NCBI GenBank assembly: GCA_030765065.1 | Contig: CM060990.1 | Coordinates: forward strand, 664,962,618 to 665,026,617 | Length of the DNA: 64,000 nt | Source of the DNA: Deroplatys truncata | Lineage: Eukaryota; Arthropoda; Insecta; Mantodea; Mantidae | Reading direction: 5' to 3' | Part shown: positions 44,641 through 57,164 of the stretch, piece by piece | Layout: each line of letters starts with the position of its first letter | Numbering within the stretch: the stretch's first letter is position 1 | Made by a program: the position numbers and the translations under genes | The notes under the pieces: model-generated | Told to the model about the DNA's origin: nothing | The model's input: the letters and a program-made list of their open reading frames with translations, nothing else | Database searches by the model: none

Positions 44641-45503
44641 TCTGATGTGTTACACTCACATGACTTTCTCTACTCTTGTATAAACTATTTTTACAAACGC
44701 TTATTCTTCATATGCTTCATGTTAATCGAGATATCGAGATGTTAATCTTATTGCTAATTTTCTTGTAGATGCAAGGGGAATTGGTAGGCTTTAAGCGATA
44801 GTCAAATATTTTAAGAGCTGGTTGCTATGTGGAGTATTCCATTTCCTTTGCATTACCAGGACGAAAAAAAATTGAATAAATAATTTGAGAAAAGGTATTG
44901 GAAAATTTAAGGGAATAACAAGCAATATCTCGAAAATGGTTCACTCAACAAAAAAAATGTCTATGACATAAATTGTGTACTTTAACGCAATCTACATTTT
45001 TTGCGTAGTAAAATTTTGTCTATCTCTTATGGTTTACCAGTTATGCAAAAGTCGTTCACAATGAAGAATACTTTTGGAGACATTCCCAGAAAATTCTTGA
45101 TATACATTTCATTTGTCATGAAAATATTTTAAACATATGATATTTTAATCAAAATCGTTAGAGCCATTTTTGAGAAAATTAAAATGTTCGAAAAATGTTC
45201 CATGTAAAGGGTAATCTAAGGTGGGGGGATTTTCTTGAAAACCTTCCTGTTGCATCTCTGAAAGACACTGAACCTAAATACCAAGTTTGGTGTTTATCTG
45301 ACTGTTCGTTTTTGAGTTATGCTGTTCACAGACACACAGACACAAACACACACAGGCACACATACACGGACATGTTTCCAAAAAATGCTTTTTTGGATTC
45401 AGGGTGTCTCAAAACATGTATTTCCGGTGAAATCTCGGTATCGAATTTTTGGGTGGAATACAATACTTCCCCTACTTACTATACGTAGTAGAGAAAGTAA
45501 AAA
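44641..45503 (-). repeat. D-family repeat, full-length reverse copy
   Basis: From TCTGATGTGTTACACTCACA to ATACGTAGTAGAGAAAGTAA with all landmarks; includes a short CA-rich run (ACACAGACACAAACACACACA) at about 45335. Confidence 0.88.
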
Positions 45504-46250
45504 ACATTTTTAGAAAAAGGCCCGTACGTGAGTCTGTGCATCTGAACAACATAACTCAAAAACGAAAAGTTGGATAAATATCAAACTTGATATTTAGATT
45601 CAGTATCTTTCAGAGATGCGACATGAAGATTTTCGAGAAAATCCCCCACCCCAGACTACCATTTACATGGAACAATTTTCGAAAATTTTGATTTTCTCAA
45701 AAATGGCTCTTAACTATTTTGATTAAAATATCCTATGTTTAGGATATTTTCATGACAAATAAAATATATATCTCGAATTTTCTGGGAATGTCTCCAAAAG
45801 TATTCTTCATTGAGAACGACTTTTGCATAACTGGTAAACCATAAGAGATAGACAAAAGTTTACTACACAAAATTGTAGATCTCGTTAAACCACACAATTT
45901 ATGTCATATACATTTTTTTTTGTCGAGTGCACCATTTTCGAGATATTCGTTGTAATTTTTTTGAATTTTCCAATACTTATACCTTTTCTCAAATGGAAAT
46001 TCGTTATTCGTTTCTTTATGTCCTGGACATGCAAAGAGAATCGAATGCTCCACATAGTAACCAGCTCTTAAAAGATTTGACTGTCGCTTAAGGCCTACCA
46101 AGTTCCCCTTGCACCTACGAGAAAATTAGCTATGCCATAGTTTCTGCAAATGTTTGTCTCGATTAACATGAAGTAGATGAGGAATAAGCGTTCGTAAAAA
46201 TAGTTTATACAAGAGTAGAGAAAGTCATGTGAGTTTAACACACCAGATGT
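45504..46250 (+). repeat. D-family repeat, forward copy lacking the first ~110 bp
   Basis: Begins in ACATTTTTAGAAAAAGGCCC, directly joined to the end of the preceding reverse copy, and ends in AAGAGTAGAGAAAGTCATG and CACACCAGATG. The two copies together form an imperfect palindrome of about 1.6 kb. Confidence 0.85.
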
Positions 46251-46251
46251 T

Positions 46252-47010
46252 TAGGAAACGGTCCGTGTGTGTGTCTGTCTGTGGACAGCATAACTCAAAA
46301 ACGAAAAGTCGGATAAATACCAAACTTGGTATTTGGAATCAGTATCTTCCAAAGATGCGACACGAAGATTTTCAAGAAAATCCCCCACCCCCAACGACCC
46401 TTTACATGAGACACCTTTCTAATTTTTTTATTTTCTAAAACAGTGGCCCTAACGATTTTGATTAAATACCGTATATTAAATATATTTTTTCATGACAAAT
46501 AAAATCTGGGAATAGTCAGATAAATAAAATAAAATCATGACAAATAAAATCTCGGAATCTGAATTTTCTGGGAATAGCCAATGAAGTCCTCTTCACCTGG
46601 AAGGAATTTTGTATATCTTGTATAACTGCTAAACGTTAAACAATATACGAAAAAGTACTAGACAAAAAATGTAAATCTTTTTAAAACACACACTTTATTT
46701 CAGATAACGTTTTTGTAGCATCACCCATTTCCGAGATATCTCTTATTAATGGTCCGAATTGTTCAATACTTAACCATTCTTTTAAAGTCCTGTCGATTTT
46801 CAGCTGCTTCTCGTCGTGGAAAGAACATGGAATTTTAAGGCTAGCATAGAGCGTCCAGTTCTAAAGCATTTGACTATTGCTGTTCCGTTTATATATATAA
46901 CGAAATGTATAATGCAGCTATTTCCGGAAAGGTGTATCTCGATTTAAACGGAGTAGATAGGAAAATAAACTTTCGTAAGAATAATTTGTATACCCACTAA
47001 TAAACGAAGT
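46252..47010 (+). repeat. D-family repeat, second-subtype forward copy
   Basis: Starts TTTAGGAAACGGTCCGTGTG, with CATAACTCAAAAACGAAAAG and AATACCAAACTTGGTATTTG, then GGAATAGCCAATGAAGTCC and CATAGAGCGTCCAGTTCTAA. The last 30 bases of the family are missing. Confidence 0.75.
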
Positions 47011-47519
47011 AGATTTGGTTTTCAAGGTATTGCCTACATAATGTAATACTAAAATTAATTTCTCTTAATCACCATTGTCTCACAATTGTGTAAACTTTTG
47101 TTCAAGAGAAATATATAACATTGTAAATTTTTATTTTTAAAAGGTTACTTCTTGCTTTAAAGGTCATTAGCTGAAAAACATTTTCTAGCTTTTATAATGT
47201 ATCAGATAGTTTTATTTGTTTAACATTTCTGAATTTAAGAATTAGACCAAAATCCAACCTTTGGAATTTTTTGAATGCGAACAAGTGCTGAATATGTAAT
47301 TACCGAGAATTCAAATTTTAAAACTATATCATTTTTGCATAACCAATCCTAATCTTCACTTTCCATAGATATTAACCAAATTTCATTGGTACACTCCATT
47401 AATGCGAGTGTTATTTAGAAGAATGATGAATTGTATTGAATTTAATTTTTGGGAGAATGTCTCACAGAAAGGGCCAATTTTACCCAAACTGAATGAATAT
47501 TTGTTATGTAGTGACAAAG
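47011..47519. other. No gene recognised
   Basis: AT-rich spacer inside the D-repeat cluster. Confidence 0.5.
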
Positions 47520-48400
47520 CATTCGTCTCCACTTTAAAGAATCGGATGTGTTACCTTCACATTACCTTCTCTGCCCTTTATAGTTTATCGGTGTGTATAC
47601 AAATTATACTTACGAAAGTTTATTTTTCTATCCACTTCATTTTAATCGAGATAAATATTTGCAGAAGTAGCTCTATTAACACTTCGTTAGGGTACAAAGA
47701 ACACAGTCATTGTCAAATGTTGAAGAACTGGACGCTCTATGCTGGCCTTAAAATTCCATACTGTTTCCATGCAATCGCAAGAAACAACTCAAAATTGACG
47801 GCACTTAAAAAGAATGACTAAGTGTTGAACATATAGAAGCATTAATAATTGATATCTCGGAAACGGCTGATGTCACAAAAAGTTATTTCAAATAAATTGT
47901 GCATTTTAAAGAGATCTACACTTTTTGTGGAACACGTGTTTAGTCTATCGCTTAACGTTTACCGGTTATGCAAAATTATACAAAATTCCTTCCTAATGAA
48001 GAGGACTTCACGGGCTATTTGCAGAAAATTCAAGGGCTACATTTTATTTTTCATGTAAATATCTTTAGTATGTGATATTTTAATCAAAATTGTTACAGAC
48101 ATTGTTTAGAAAATCAAAGATTTCGAAAAAATGTTCCGTGTAAACGGTAGTTGGAGGTGTGAAGATTTTCTTAAAAATCTTAGTGTCGTATCTTTGGTAG
48201 GCACTGAACCTAAATACCAAGTTTGGCATCTATCCGACTTTTCGTTTTTGATTTATGCTGTTCACAGACCACACACGGAGTTGTTTCTTGGATTCAATGG
48301 GCCTCAAAATATTTCCGGTGAAATATCTGTATCGAATATTTGGGTGGATTACACTGCCTTCTCTACCTATTATGTACGTGGTAGAGAAAGTAAAAATTAT
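47520..48400 (-). repeat. D-family repeat, second-subtype reverse copy
   Basis: ATCGGATGTGTTACCTTCAC, ACGCTCTATGCTGGCCTTAA, GAGGACTTCACGGGCTATT and TACCAAGTTTGGCATCTATC, ending TACGTGGTAGAGAAAGTAAA. The 125- and 139-codon frames lie entirely inside the repeat and are not kept in other copies. Confidence 0.8.
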
Positions 48401-48757
48401 GGCGGGAAAATTCTCAATTGTAATGTGCTGGAAGAACAAATAATTTTACAGTTTACATGTACGGGCGCTTTACAATTTTTTCCGTTTTATCAACCTTATA
48501 ATCTTTAAAATTTGTTTATATGGGTTTATTGTGACAAATTTTATATAGTACTTCACATGATGTAAGCTAACGGTAAAATAAATTCGTGAAATCGTAAAAT
48601 CTGAGACGTTATTCATGAGGTTCAGTAAAAAAAAGTTTTATTTAGGGTCGTTTTAACCTTCCTAGATTTTATTACGACCTTTCATGTACAGTTGTTTACA
48701 TTATTGGATCACAGTATAATACGTACACATTATGTATACATACACGTTACAATTTGG
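48401..48757. other. No gene recognised; probable 3' flank of the LINE relic
   Basis: AT-rich. Part of it lies directly 3' of the minus-strand LINE stop and may be its untranslated region, but no poly(T) run marks its end. Confidence 0.4.
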
Positions 48758-49381
48758 TTAAATGTATTGATGTATATTAATTAATTTAAGAAAAATAATT
48801 ACTTTCTGGATGAAAGTTGCATCATTGAGTGTTGCAGAAATATTTCTGGCATACCAACGTTGATTTTAAAATTTTGGACATGTTAGTATAACATGTACTA
48901 CAGTTAATACTGGTTTACATGTTTCACAAATTGGTGAAGAGCTTCTATTTAACAAATAAGAGTGTGTCAGTTTAGTATGCCCAATTCGTAGTCGGGATAT
49001 TATAATTTGGTTTCGCCGCTGTAGCTGTCTTATTGGATATTCTTGAGTTGAAGTTCCACGTACATCAAGAAGTTTACTTGTAGAATTCTTCATCCAGCTG
49101 GTCAGCCATTCTTTTTGTATTTTCTTCTTAAAGTGTGTGACTGCATCTTGGAGAGGTATTTTGATATCAGTATCTTGTGTTGGTAGTTCTGTAGCTTGTT
49201 TTGCTGCAGTATCGGCTCTTTCATTACCGGGTATGTTTTTATGAGATGGTATTCTCAGGAAATTGAGCGACTTTTCTAAGTTATAAAGGATGGTAACAAG
49301 ATTATGTATTTCGTTTAAATAAAGTTGGTAATCGCTGACTTCGACATGTTTTTCCTCCATCAGATCAAAGTCCATTTTCAC
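48758..49381 (-). pseudogene. LINE 3' part: RNase H end and Cys-rich tail
   Basis: Frame of 208 codons with one internal TAA after ILTCPKF. It contains IPSHKNIPGNERADTAAKQA (last catalytic Asp of RNase H), RQLQRRNQIIISRLRIGHTK, LTHSYLLNRSSSPICETC and VHVILTCPKF (the C-x2-C...H-x4-C tail). After the stop come NQRWYARNISATL and IFLKLINIHQYI to the natural end. The earlier RNase H boxes are degraded or absent. It is related to the relic at 40850-41907, with the same tail wording, and is on the opposite strand. Confidence 0.88.
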
Positions 49382-50469
49382 TATACCAACACCTTACTCT
49401 TCTAAATGCACACAGACTAATTTTTTACACGAAAAACAATTATAATTGTGTAACGTTTGAAAATAATTCTAAATGTAATAAAATGAATAACCCTGAAAAA
49501 AGTACGGCATGTAATTTGTGATATTGTTTATTGTTCCTGCGTTGTAAAATGAGAATTTTCTCTCCGTTAATTTGGCTGCTAGAATTTCTTAAAGTTAGGA
49601 CGAATGCTTCCTAGAATCACTGTAACGCACTAAATATTTTTGCATTTAAAATTACGTTAATAATTGCCTAATTATGGTATTAGCTGAATAAGATTACACC
49701 ATAAAACATTTGCGTTACATAATATTATAAGATTACTCAACCTGTTCTCAAATATATGCCAATACAATGATTCCGAAACACCATAAATTTTTTCTCTTCA
49801 TCGTATTATTTCTCATTATTGGAGAATTATTTCCTTAGAATTAGTATTAATTCTGCTTTTTCATCTTCTACTGAAATATCTTAAGGCTTTGATTTTAATG
49901 CTAACAAACAAATGAATTACAATAAGTTCCATAGATACAATGATATCTGAAAAATAAAACACGCTCAGCTCACAGTAAACTACAGAGAGGCTTAATTTAA
50001 CTTTAATTTTATAATTTTGTTTCACAAAATAAGTCTGGAAATTCATTTATATTATACAGTTATTATACACTTATTTTCCTTAATATAATTAATTATATCA
50101 TGTAATTACTATATAATATTGATAATATAATTAATATATTAATCAATAACATTATATTATTAATAACAGTATTAATAATATAATTAATTACCTAATATAA
50201 TGAATTATCATACATTTATTACACAATTGTTATAAACTTATTTCATAGTGTACAATTGTGTTGGAGGGAATATTTTATTTACTTAGCCGACGGTATTAGA
50301 AATTAAGTTAGTGGTCAATCAGGATCGGAAATTCAGGAAAAGACCTTTCCTTTTCGAATATTCTAAGACGAACCTCAATATATGTTCGTTTTGGGTCACT
50401 GTAGGCCAGAAAATGGTGGGTTTTATTTGTCCTTTTATGCCCCTTTGGCGTTTTTGTGGTTATTGGTCC
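49382..50469. other. No gene; very AT-rich 50040-50240
   Basis: Bases about 50090-50210 are almost pure A/T, made of repeated TAATATAATTAAT-type palindromes; they may form hairpins. No gene recognised. Confidence 0.6.
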
Positions 50470-51250
50470 TGTTTACTTTACCACGTATATTAACTAGTGG
50501 AAGTATTGTATACCCCCAAAAATTCTATGTCAAGATTTCACTGGAATAATATGTTTTGAGACCCCCCGAATGCCACGAAAAAACATTTTTAGAAAAAGGT
50601 GTGTGTGCGTTTGTGAGCAGTATAAAAAACGAAAATTCGGATAAATACCAAAATTTGGTTCAGTATCTTCCCCCACACCCAACGACTCTTAACATGGAAC
50701 ACTTTTCGAAATTCTTGGTTTTCTAAAAAAAATGGCAATAATGCACTTTTGATCAAAATACCATATATTAAAGATATTTACATGACAAACAAAATCTTGA
50801 ATTTTCTGGGAATGGCCTACAAAGTCCCGTTCATTCGGAAGGACGTTTGTATAATCTTAACTGGTAAACGTAAGCAATAGACGAAAACGTACTACACGAG
50901 AAATGTAGATCTTTTAAAAGCACAAAATTTATTTAAAATAATTTTTTCACTATCCATCATTAATGGTTCGAATTGTTCAATACTTAGCCATTCTTTTCTA
51001 GTCCTGTCGATTTTCAGTTGTTACTTGTCATGTCATGGAAAGAGTATGGGATTTTAAGCCAGCATGTAGTGTACAGTTCTTAAACATTTTTGCATTTATA
51101 ACGAAATGTGTAATGTAGCTGTTCCCGGAAAGGTTTATCTCGATTAAAATGAAGTAGATAGGAAAATAAACTTTCGTAGGAATAATTTGTATGCCTCCTA
51201 ATAGGCGATTAAGGGTAGAGGAAGTCATGTGAATGTAACACATTAGATTT
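50470..51250 (+). repeat. D-family repeat, second-subtype forward copy
   Basis: TTTACTTTACCACGTATATT start, CCCCCAAAAATTCTATGTCAA, ATTTTCTGGGAATGGCC, CCTCCTAATAGGCGATTAAG, and end GGTAGAGGAAGTCATGTGAA...CACATTAGAT. Confidence 0.8.
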
Positions 51251-52059
51251 TTTAGGTCTTAACGGATTTTGTTTGGGGGGCCCCTTCTTTCAGCTACATT
51301 TTTACCTCTCTTTCTCAACTCAGACAATAATGACGTATACAGATTAACGTAATTTTAAAAAGCAGAAGAATAAGGAGCTCATTTGTGTGCTACATGACAA
51401 ATTATGTCCATCAAACTCTAATTGCAATATGTGTGTATTAATGTAGGTATATCAAGGGTCTATAAATAACAGGATTTGAGGTAAAATGGCACACATTCCC
51501 TTTTAACAATGGCTGATGTAATGATGTTACTTAGATATGATTCAAATTAAAGTTACTAAAATGTTCATTATTTGTATCATAGTTTTACGTTCTTTTTTGC
51601 AGTTATTAGATTCTTTTTAGGATATTTTAGGTAATTTTCTTAGGAAATTTATAGGTGTTTATCAACAATCCAATCCTAGTTTTGTTATATTTAAGTTTTA
51701 TATTTTTACAGAAAAATTGTATATGAAATTCATTGTTGTGATACAATTATTACATTGTAAACTTATGCACCATTGTGTTGGAGGGGGTATTTTGGTTACT
51801 CAGTCGACAGTAACGAAACTATGAAGTAAGTTATCAAGAATCCATCGCTATGGTTAACCGATTTGGTATAGGTATATGCCGTAACAACTCTATTTGTGTG
51901 GGAAAAGAATGAAGAGATAATATTTACATACAGCTGAAACTCCGAAAAGGGAATATCAGAAAGCGGGTGAAAGGCTCGGCACCCTGCTTTTAGGGCGTGA
52001 AGGGACGAGAAATAAACAATGGACAATATACCAAGTTCGAACCCCTACCTCCCCCTATC
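51251..52059. other. No gene recognised
   Basis: AT-rich stretch upstream of the CpG-rich block; no motif seen. Confidence 0.5.
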
Positions 52060-52400
52060 TTTCTTGCCACCCTAGGAGAAAAATAAAACTAACAAGGACT
52101 CTAGGCAGGCGAGCAGCACCGAATTTTACCGAAGTCCGGCCGTAGGGGAAGGGAGGGACCCGTTGTCTGCGTGTGTATGTGTGCGTTCGCGCCGCGCATT
52201 TCGAGCAAGCAAGCGACCGACGGACCTGTCGGGTAGGAGAAGCGCGCGCGACTTGCTTGCAGCCAGTCGATGTGTCGAGTCGATGCGGTGAGCACACAGT
52301 GATCGAGCGAGCGAGGTCTAAAGACGACTTGTGACGATCGTCTTGGTCAGGGGGTGCGGCTACGTCTACGCACATGTCTTTCTACGCTCGAGCGTCGACA
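52060..52400 (+). promoter_or_regulatory. CpG-rich promoter-like block upstream of the collagen exon
   Basis: A sharp rise in G+C and CpG (GTTCGCGCCGCGCATTTCG, GAGAAGCGCGCGCGAC, GATCGAGCGAGCGAGG) stands out in AT-rich DNA. No TATA box was seen, in keeping with a housekeeping or developmental TATA-less promoter. A donor-like GCGGTGAGCAC (GT at 52288) could end a noncoding exon that joins to 53243 after an acceptor-like TTGGTATTTCAG. Frames here (up to 106 codons on minus) are probably by-products of GC content. Direction is inferred from the exon downstream. Confidence 0.5.
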
Positions 52401-53290
52401 AAAACTTGATAACGGAGAATTGCCACATACTTTGTTTTGGTTAGTACTGAAACAATAATGATTTGTGCTACCGCAGCATGGTTTAATGATACGTAGACTT
52501 TCTTCTGACTAACAAAAGGGGCATTTGTTTTTTATGTTCTCATTATGCATGGTTTTCAACGGCCATGTTAGAATTTGTTGTATGTTTTTGTTTACCATCC
52601 ATTTAAACCATCCATGAAGAAGGAAGCAGAACATCAGGGTTGCGTGTGCCAAGGCAAAGCATTTTAGTTGTAGACTGTACTAAGGTGTTATTAGTTTAGT
52701 GTTTTCCATTGTTTCATTTTTATTTTTATTCTGCTTGGAACACGAAGACGGAATTCGTAGTGGTGACATCTAAGTGTTTAGATTTGTGGGGTAACTTCAT
52801 CGCACATGAGCATGTAAAAAAACCTAACATGAACCGCACTTGCACCTGTTTTGTTTGCAATTTTTTAGGTTAGGGGAAACAAAAAGCTGAAAAACTTTCT
52901 CTGATAAACTCTCAGTGAAATTACTATTGACACAGTCAAGTGCGGCAAGGGCCCACTCAAAAAGTCAGTACCCTTTGTGCAACCCCTTATCGGTAACCTA
53001 GTTTGGTATGCATACATATATTGGTGATTTATACGTGTTTAATAGATAGAGCTCCTAGCCTAAATAAATATATACTCAGTAATTATTTTACCATATTTGC
53101 ATAAATATAAAGGCAGTTTCAGCTAACTTATACCTGTTTGCTGTAAAACGTCCATTTTAACTACATAACAAACATGCTCATCGCCGATGGCCATAAAGAA
53201 ACAACGGCTACCAATTTCACGTCACGTAACTTGGTATTTCAGTGAAACCTAGACGTCGCATCTGACCCAAGTGCACGAGGAAGTGGGATC

Positions 53291-53753
53291 ATGGAATCCG
53301 ATACAGTTGGAAGCAGGAAGGTACCGAATGAAAAACGAGGAATGAGAGTCGAAGACAGACGTAGTTTGTTTACGTCTGCCGATACGATGCGCGGTGGAAG
53401 CCACATAAGTTTCCTCATGTGCGGATTGTGTATGCTAAGTTTCGCGGCAAGCGGTTACTTCTCGTACCGAGAAACGCTTCTGGAAAGCCGCCTAAGCGCT
53501 CTGGAAGCGGAGTTCGCCGCCATGAGGATCAACATGGGCGGTGAAGTGGTCGCCGAGAGACTTCGCAGAGAAGTGGAGACGCGTTTCCAGCAACGGATGA
53601 CCCGCGAGGTGGCCAGCGGACGTCGACTCCTCATGGACATAGCAGCAGCTTCTCTGCAACCTGACGACCTGACCGTCCCCCAGACGCTGGTACCACTGGA
53701 GAAGAAACGCACACGTCCTCCGAGAGAAATCTCAGAATGCATTTGTCCACCAG
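53291..53753 (+). CDS. First coding exon of a membrane-associated (MACIT-type) collagen
   Basis: MACIT collagens (types XIII, XXIII, XXV, gliomedin, nematode COL-99) are type II membrane proteins with an extracellular triple helix that can be shed by proprotein convertases. This 154-codon exon fits. A polar N-terminus of about 36 residues (cytoplasmic) is followed by a hydrophobic segment HISFLMCGLCMLSFAASGYF (about 38-57). Then comes a heptad-like coiled coil from about 60 to 105 (LLESRLSALEAEFAAM, AERLRREVETRFQQRM), which would nucleate trimers. A basic KKRTRPPR resembles a convertase site, and ECICPP leads into Gly-X-Y repeats. The sequence CCACCAG/GTAGGA gives a clean donor in phase 1, with the Gly codon split. 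An acceptor-like TTTCAG at 53237-53242 would start the exon in the leader. The Met was chosen as the first in frame. No Gly-X-Y exon is visible downstream in this window. Confidence 0.8.
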
Positions 53754-56700
53754 GTAGGATCTGTTCTTCTATCATTAGAAAGTAATTGATTTTGGTAGGC
53801 ATGCCAATTACTTCCTTAGCACTGAAGATTCATCACCTCAAAGGGCATATGTTAGGTAGCCTTAGGGCGTCTGGGTGTTCGTCTCTGAAGAGTAAAATCT
53901 CTAACATTAAAAATGGATTATTCTTGCAGTAATAGGAACTTTCATAGTTTCTAGTTCATCCAAGGCTACCTACTCTGGACAAACTCATAGAAACAAAAGT
54001 AAATCTCCAATAGCAATAACTTATAATAGCAGAAGTTACCCTCTCAGCCAGAGTTACTTTTAATATCACACTGAAGGTTATTAAAAACTTAAATAATCAG
54101 TAATAGCAAAAATGTATTTAAGCTCGAAGATAGGGGATGAAAACTTCACGGCGAGCATTCTAGGTTTACTGAGGTGTGTGTCTAATATTCCGTTTGTGCA
54201 GCTGAGCGTAGCAAAAACATCACATAGCACGCTTGCTGTCACATACGATTTCAACTCACCATTTCAACTCAATCCGTTTATGCCGTGAAGATGTCTTAGT
54301 TTATTCCAAATGCAAATACCATCCCGTCAAATGTAACATTTGTTATACGCTGAAGTTGTACATTAAATGCGGCTGGTACATCATAATGTGGTTAGAAGAA
54401 ATAGTATAGATTTTAAACATTTACGTGCTTCAAACGTGCATTTACGTTTTGTGTAGTAAAGTAGTAATTTTTAAAACCTGTCTTTATTTTCTAATCATTA
54501 ATTCCGTGGTTTAAAATGCATACAACAGATAATACGAGAACTTTTTCTATCTTTAGGTCTTAAAATATTTCTATTTACGTAAGTTGTAGTTTGAAAATTG
54601 CATGTGTAGCCATCGCTATTGGGTAGTTGAGTTAAATAAGTGATTTTACTACAAGTTTGCAACGAAAATGACATTTATTAAACGAAATATATTAATTTTA
54701 TACTGCACGTTTGCTTCAAAAGCAATACGCTTATACCCTGGTCTCTTCACAGCGAAGTGCAGAAAGAATAGTGGATTTTTAGTCCGGATAGAATTAACAC
54801 TGTTTCATTATTAGCACCAATATCCCTTGCGCTACGAATTTTTTGCCCATTAGACTGCATGTGCTCAGAAAATGTGTACTCTAGTGTTAAAGGACATCGT
54901 TTACCACTCTAGGCAAATAGCTTGTCAATAAAGAATTGTTGGAATGGTGGTCTGGCACAATTTTGGATAAAAACAGCGATTACATACATGAACTTACTGA
55001 TTTTGCGTAAGGTTTATGGCGAAGGAAAACATTTTTGAAACACGACATTGCAGATACAGTATGTTTATCTATAGAAATCACCATGATGGAATAATTATTT
55101 TCTTCCTTCGACGAGAGCATGTGGCAACAGGATATGAGATTTGCATATAGAGATCGTTTACTACCTGCCAAAGCTAAGAAGACATATTTCTTGTTGGTAA
55201 TTTTACTTAAGTGCTCTGTTTATTGGATTATACGCCTGCTGTGGGTATTCAGTTGCTCCAGGAAGTATTTGTCGACATTTTAGAAATTCTAGCTGTCGCG
55301 TTAACGGAGAGAAGGCTCATTTTTAATATGCAGCTTTTTTCAAAGTTTTTCGTGTTATTGGTTTCGTATTTTCTTTAAAATAGCGTAGATTGTTCAACTT
55401 TTTCGTGTGTGGGCTTTACAAACTTGTTTAGTTTGTCTGGAGTTATATTTAGTAGAATTATTTCAGGAATGAAATAAGAATTTAAATAACCTACTTCTAA
55501 AATTCGTTCATAAAATATTAATAAAGTATTCATTTATCTTGAGGCTGCAAACGAATGTCTAATACTGTCTCTAATGCCAATAGAGAAAAGCGAAATCGGG
55601 TTTAAAAGTCACGCTAAGCTTTTCTCTTATTAAATATAATAGAAGTACATTAACATAACCTTATTTATTCTTGAAATAGCATTAGTTAAATGGGACACTG
55701 AAAAAAAACATAGAATGACCCTGCAAAATTATGGAGAAATGCGTATGTGATATGTTAAAATTTAGCATTTTATTAAATTTGTTGGTCAAAAGATAAAGAA
55801 TGAAATAGTCAAACGTTTTTGCTTAACTTCTCAGTTGTTTCGACCTCAGATTTTTTTTTCTCTCCGTCAGTTCAAAGCATTTTTCAGTGATTGACCGGTG
55901 TGATCTTAAATAAATTCCTCTACTGAAAGCATATAAAATAAGTTTGTAAACATCAAACACGAAAAAGTTTAAAAATCGAAGTTTTTAAAGATATGTGAAA
56001 TATAAAATAATGGAATACTAACTCCGAAAAAAACACCAGAATACAAATATAACACCTTTTGTTAATTTCATTGCCAGAATGCCACTACACCGCATTCTGT
56101 GATCAAGCCTAGCCGGACTCATATATTGCTCTTAATATTTATGCATAGACGAATACAAATTTTTGTTCCTAATACTTAATCTAGCAGCGTATCAGTGACA
56201 TTTGTAGCGTAGTTTTACGTAAAAACAGTATCATTCACGCTTTTTGGCTTTAACTAAACCTTCTAATATAATTTCAGAGAGGTATGTCCTTCATAGAGCG
56301 ATTTTGACTTTTGTAGCATTTTACACCGCTCGGTTATGATTTTAATACTTATTTTAAAATCCCTTTTTTAAATGTAATATGACTACTGCGTGACTATGCT
56401 AAATATTTCTTAACTTACCCTTCCTTGCACATTTATGAGGAGTTCATTGATTTATTACATGGCGTACAATAAGCCAACGGCAAATGTTCGATATTTGATT
56501 AAAAGCAGAAAAGAGTCGCGGAATATCATATATGTACAGCTTCGCCAGGTTATGTGACATCAGATTAAGGGGTAAGTCTTAAGCATTTTTGCGCTTCAGC
56601 TTTAATAAAAGTTATTTAGTATGCAGATAGGCATTCAGATAGAGTTCCGCAGACTGTTCACGCTGAGGAGAATATAAAATTAGTGTTTCGAAAGCAGTGC

Positions 56701-56831
56701 CTTATACACAAAAGGCAAAAACCACGTCCTGTGGATTTTAAATAAAGGTTACGAAGACCTTTTTTGCGATTGCACGTAAATGAGAAGATTTCTGTATGTT
56801 ACACAAGGTTTCTGATTGTTTAAAAATTATA
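53754..56831 (+). other. First intron of the collagen gene, AT-rich part
   Basis: Begins at the GT donor GTAGGATCTG. No exon with Gly-X-Y codons, no other gene and no shared repeat was recognised. Confidence 0.55.
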
Positions 56832-56997
56832 TAGCGTGGACCATTTAAGTTGAGACTGTGCAATACCTCCAAAACTAAGCGTTGTAGAAACAAATGTCTT
56901 TAATAAAAGTTGTTTGATATGGGGGAAAGTAAATGCCATTAGTCGTGTTTTGTTTGGAGGACGTTATGATGGTTATTTTAGGGTCAATTTAATTTTT

Positions 56998-57126
56998 ACT
57001 TTCTCTACTACGTATAGTAAGTAGGGGAAGTATTGTATTCCACCCAAAAATTCGATACCGAGATTTCACCGGAAATATATGTTTTGAGACCCCCTGAATC
57101 CAAAAAAAAGCATTTTTGGAAACATG

Positions 57127-57164
<38 letters not shown>

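Noticed and set aside
47402..48508. Frames of 125-139 codons as genes
   Set aside because: They lie mostly or wholly in D-repeat sequence, on the strand where the repeat happens to be open, and are broken in other copies.
52055..52375. 106-codon minus-strand frame in the CpG-rich block
   Set aside because: It lies in a GC-rich promoter-like segment where long chance frames are expected, and shows no recognisable domain.
53455..53802. 115-codon minus-strand frame opposite the collagen exon
   Set aside because: It is the antisense shadow of a well-supported coding exon.
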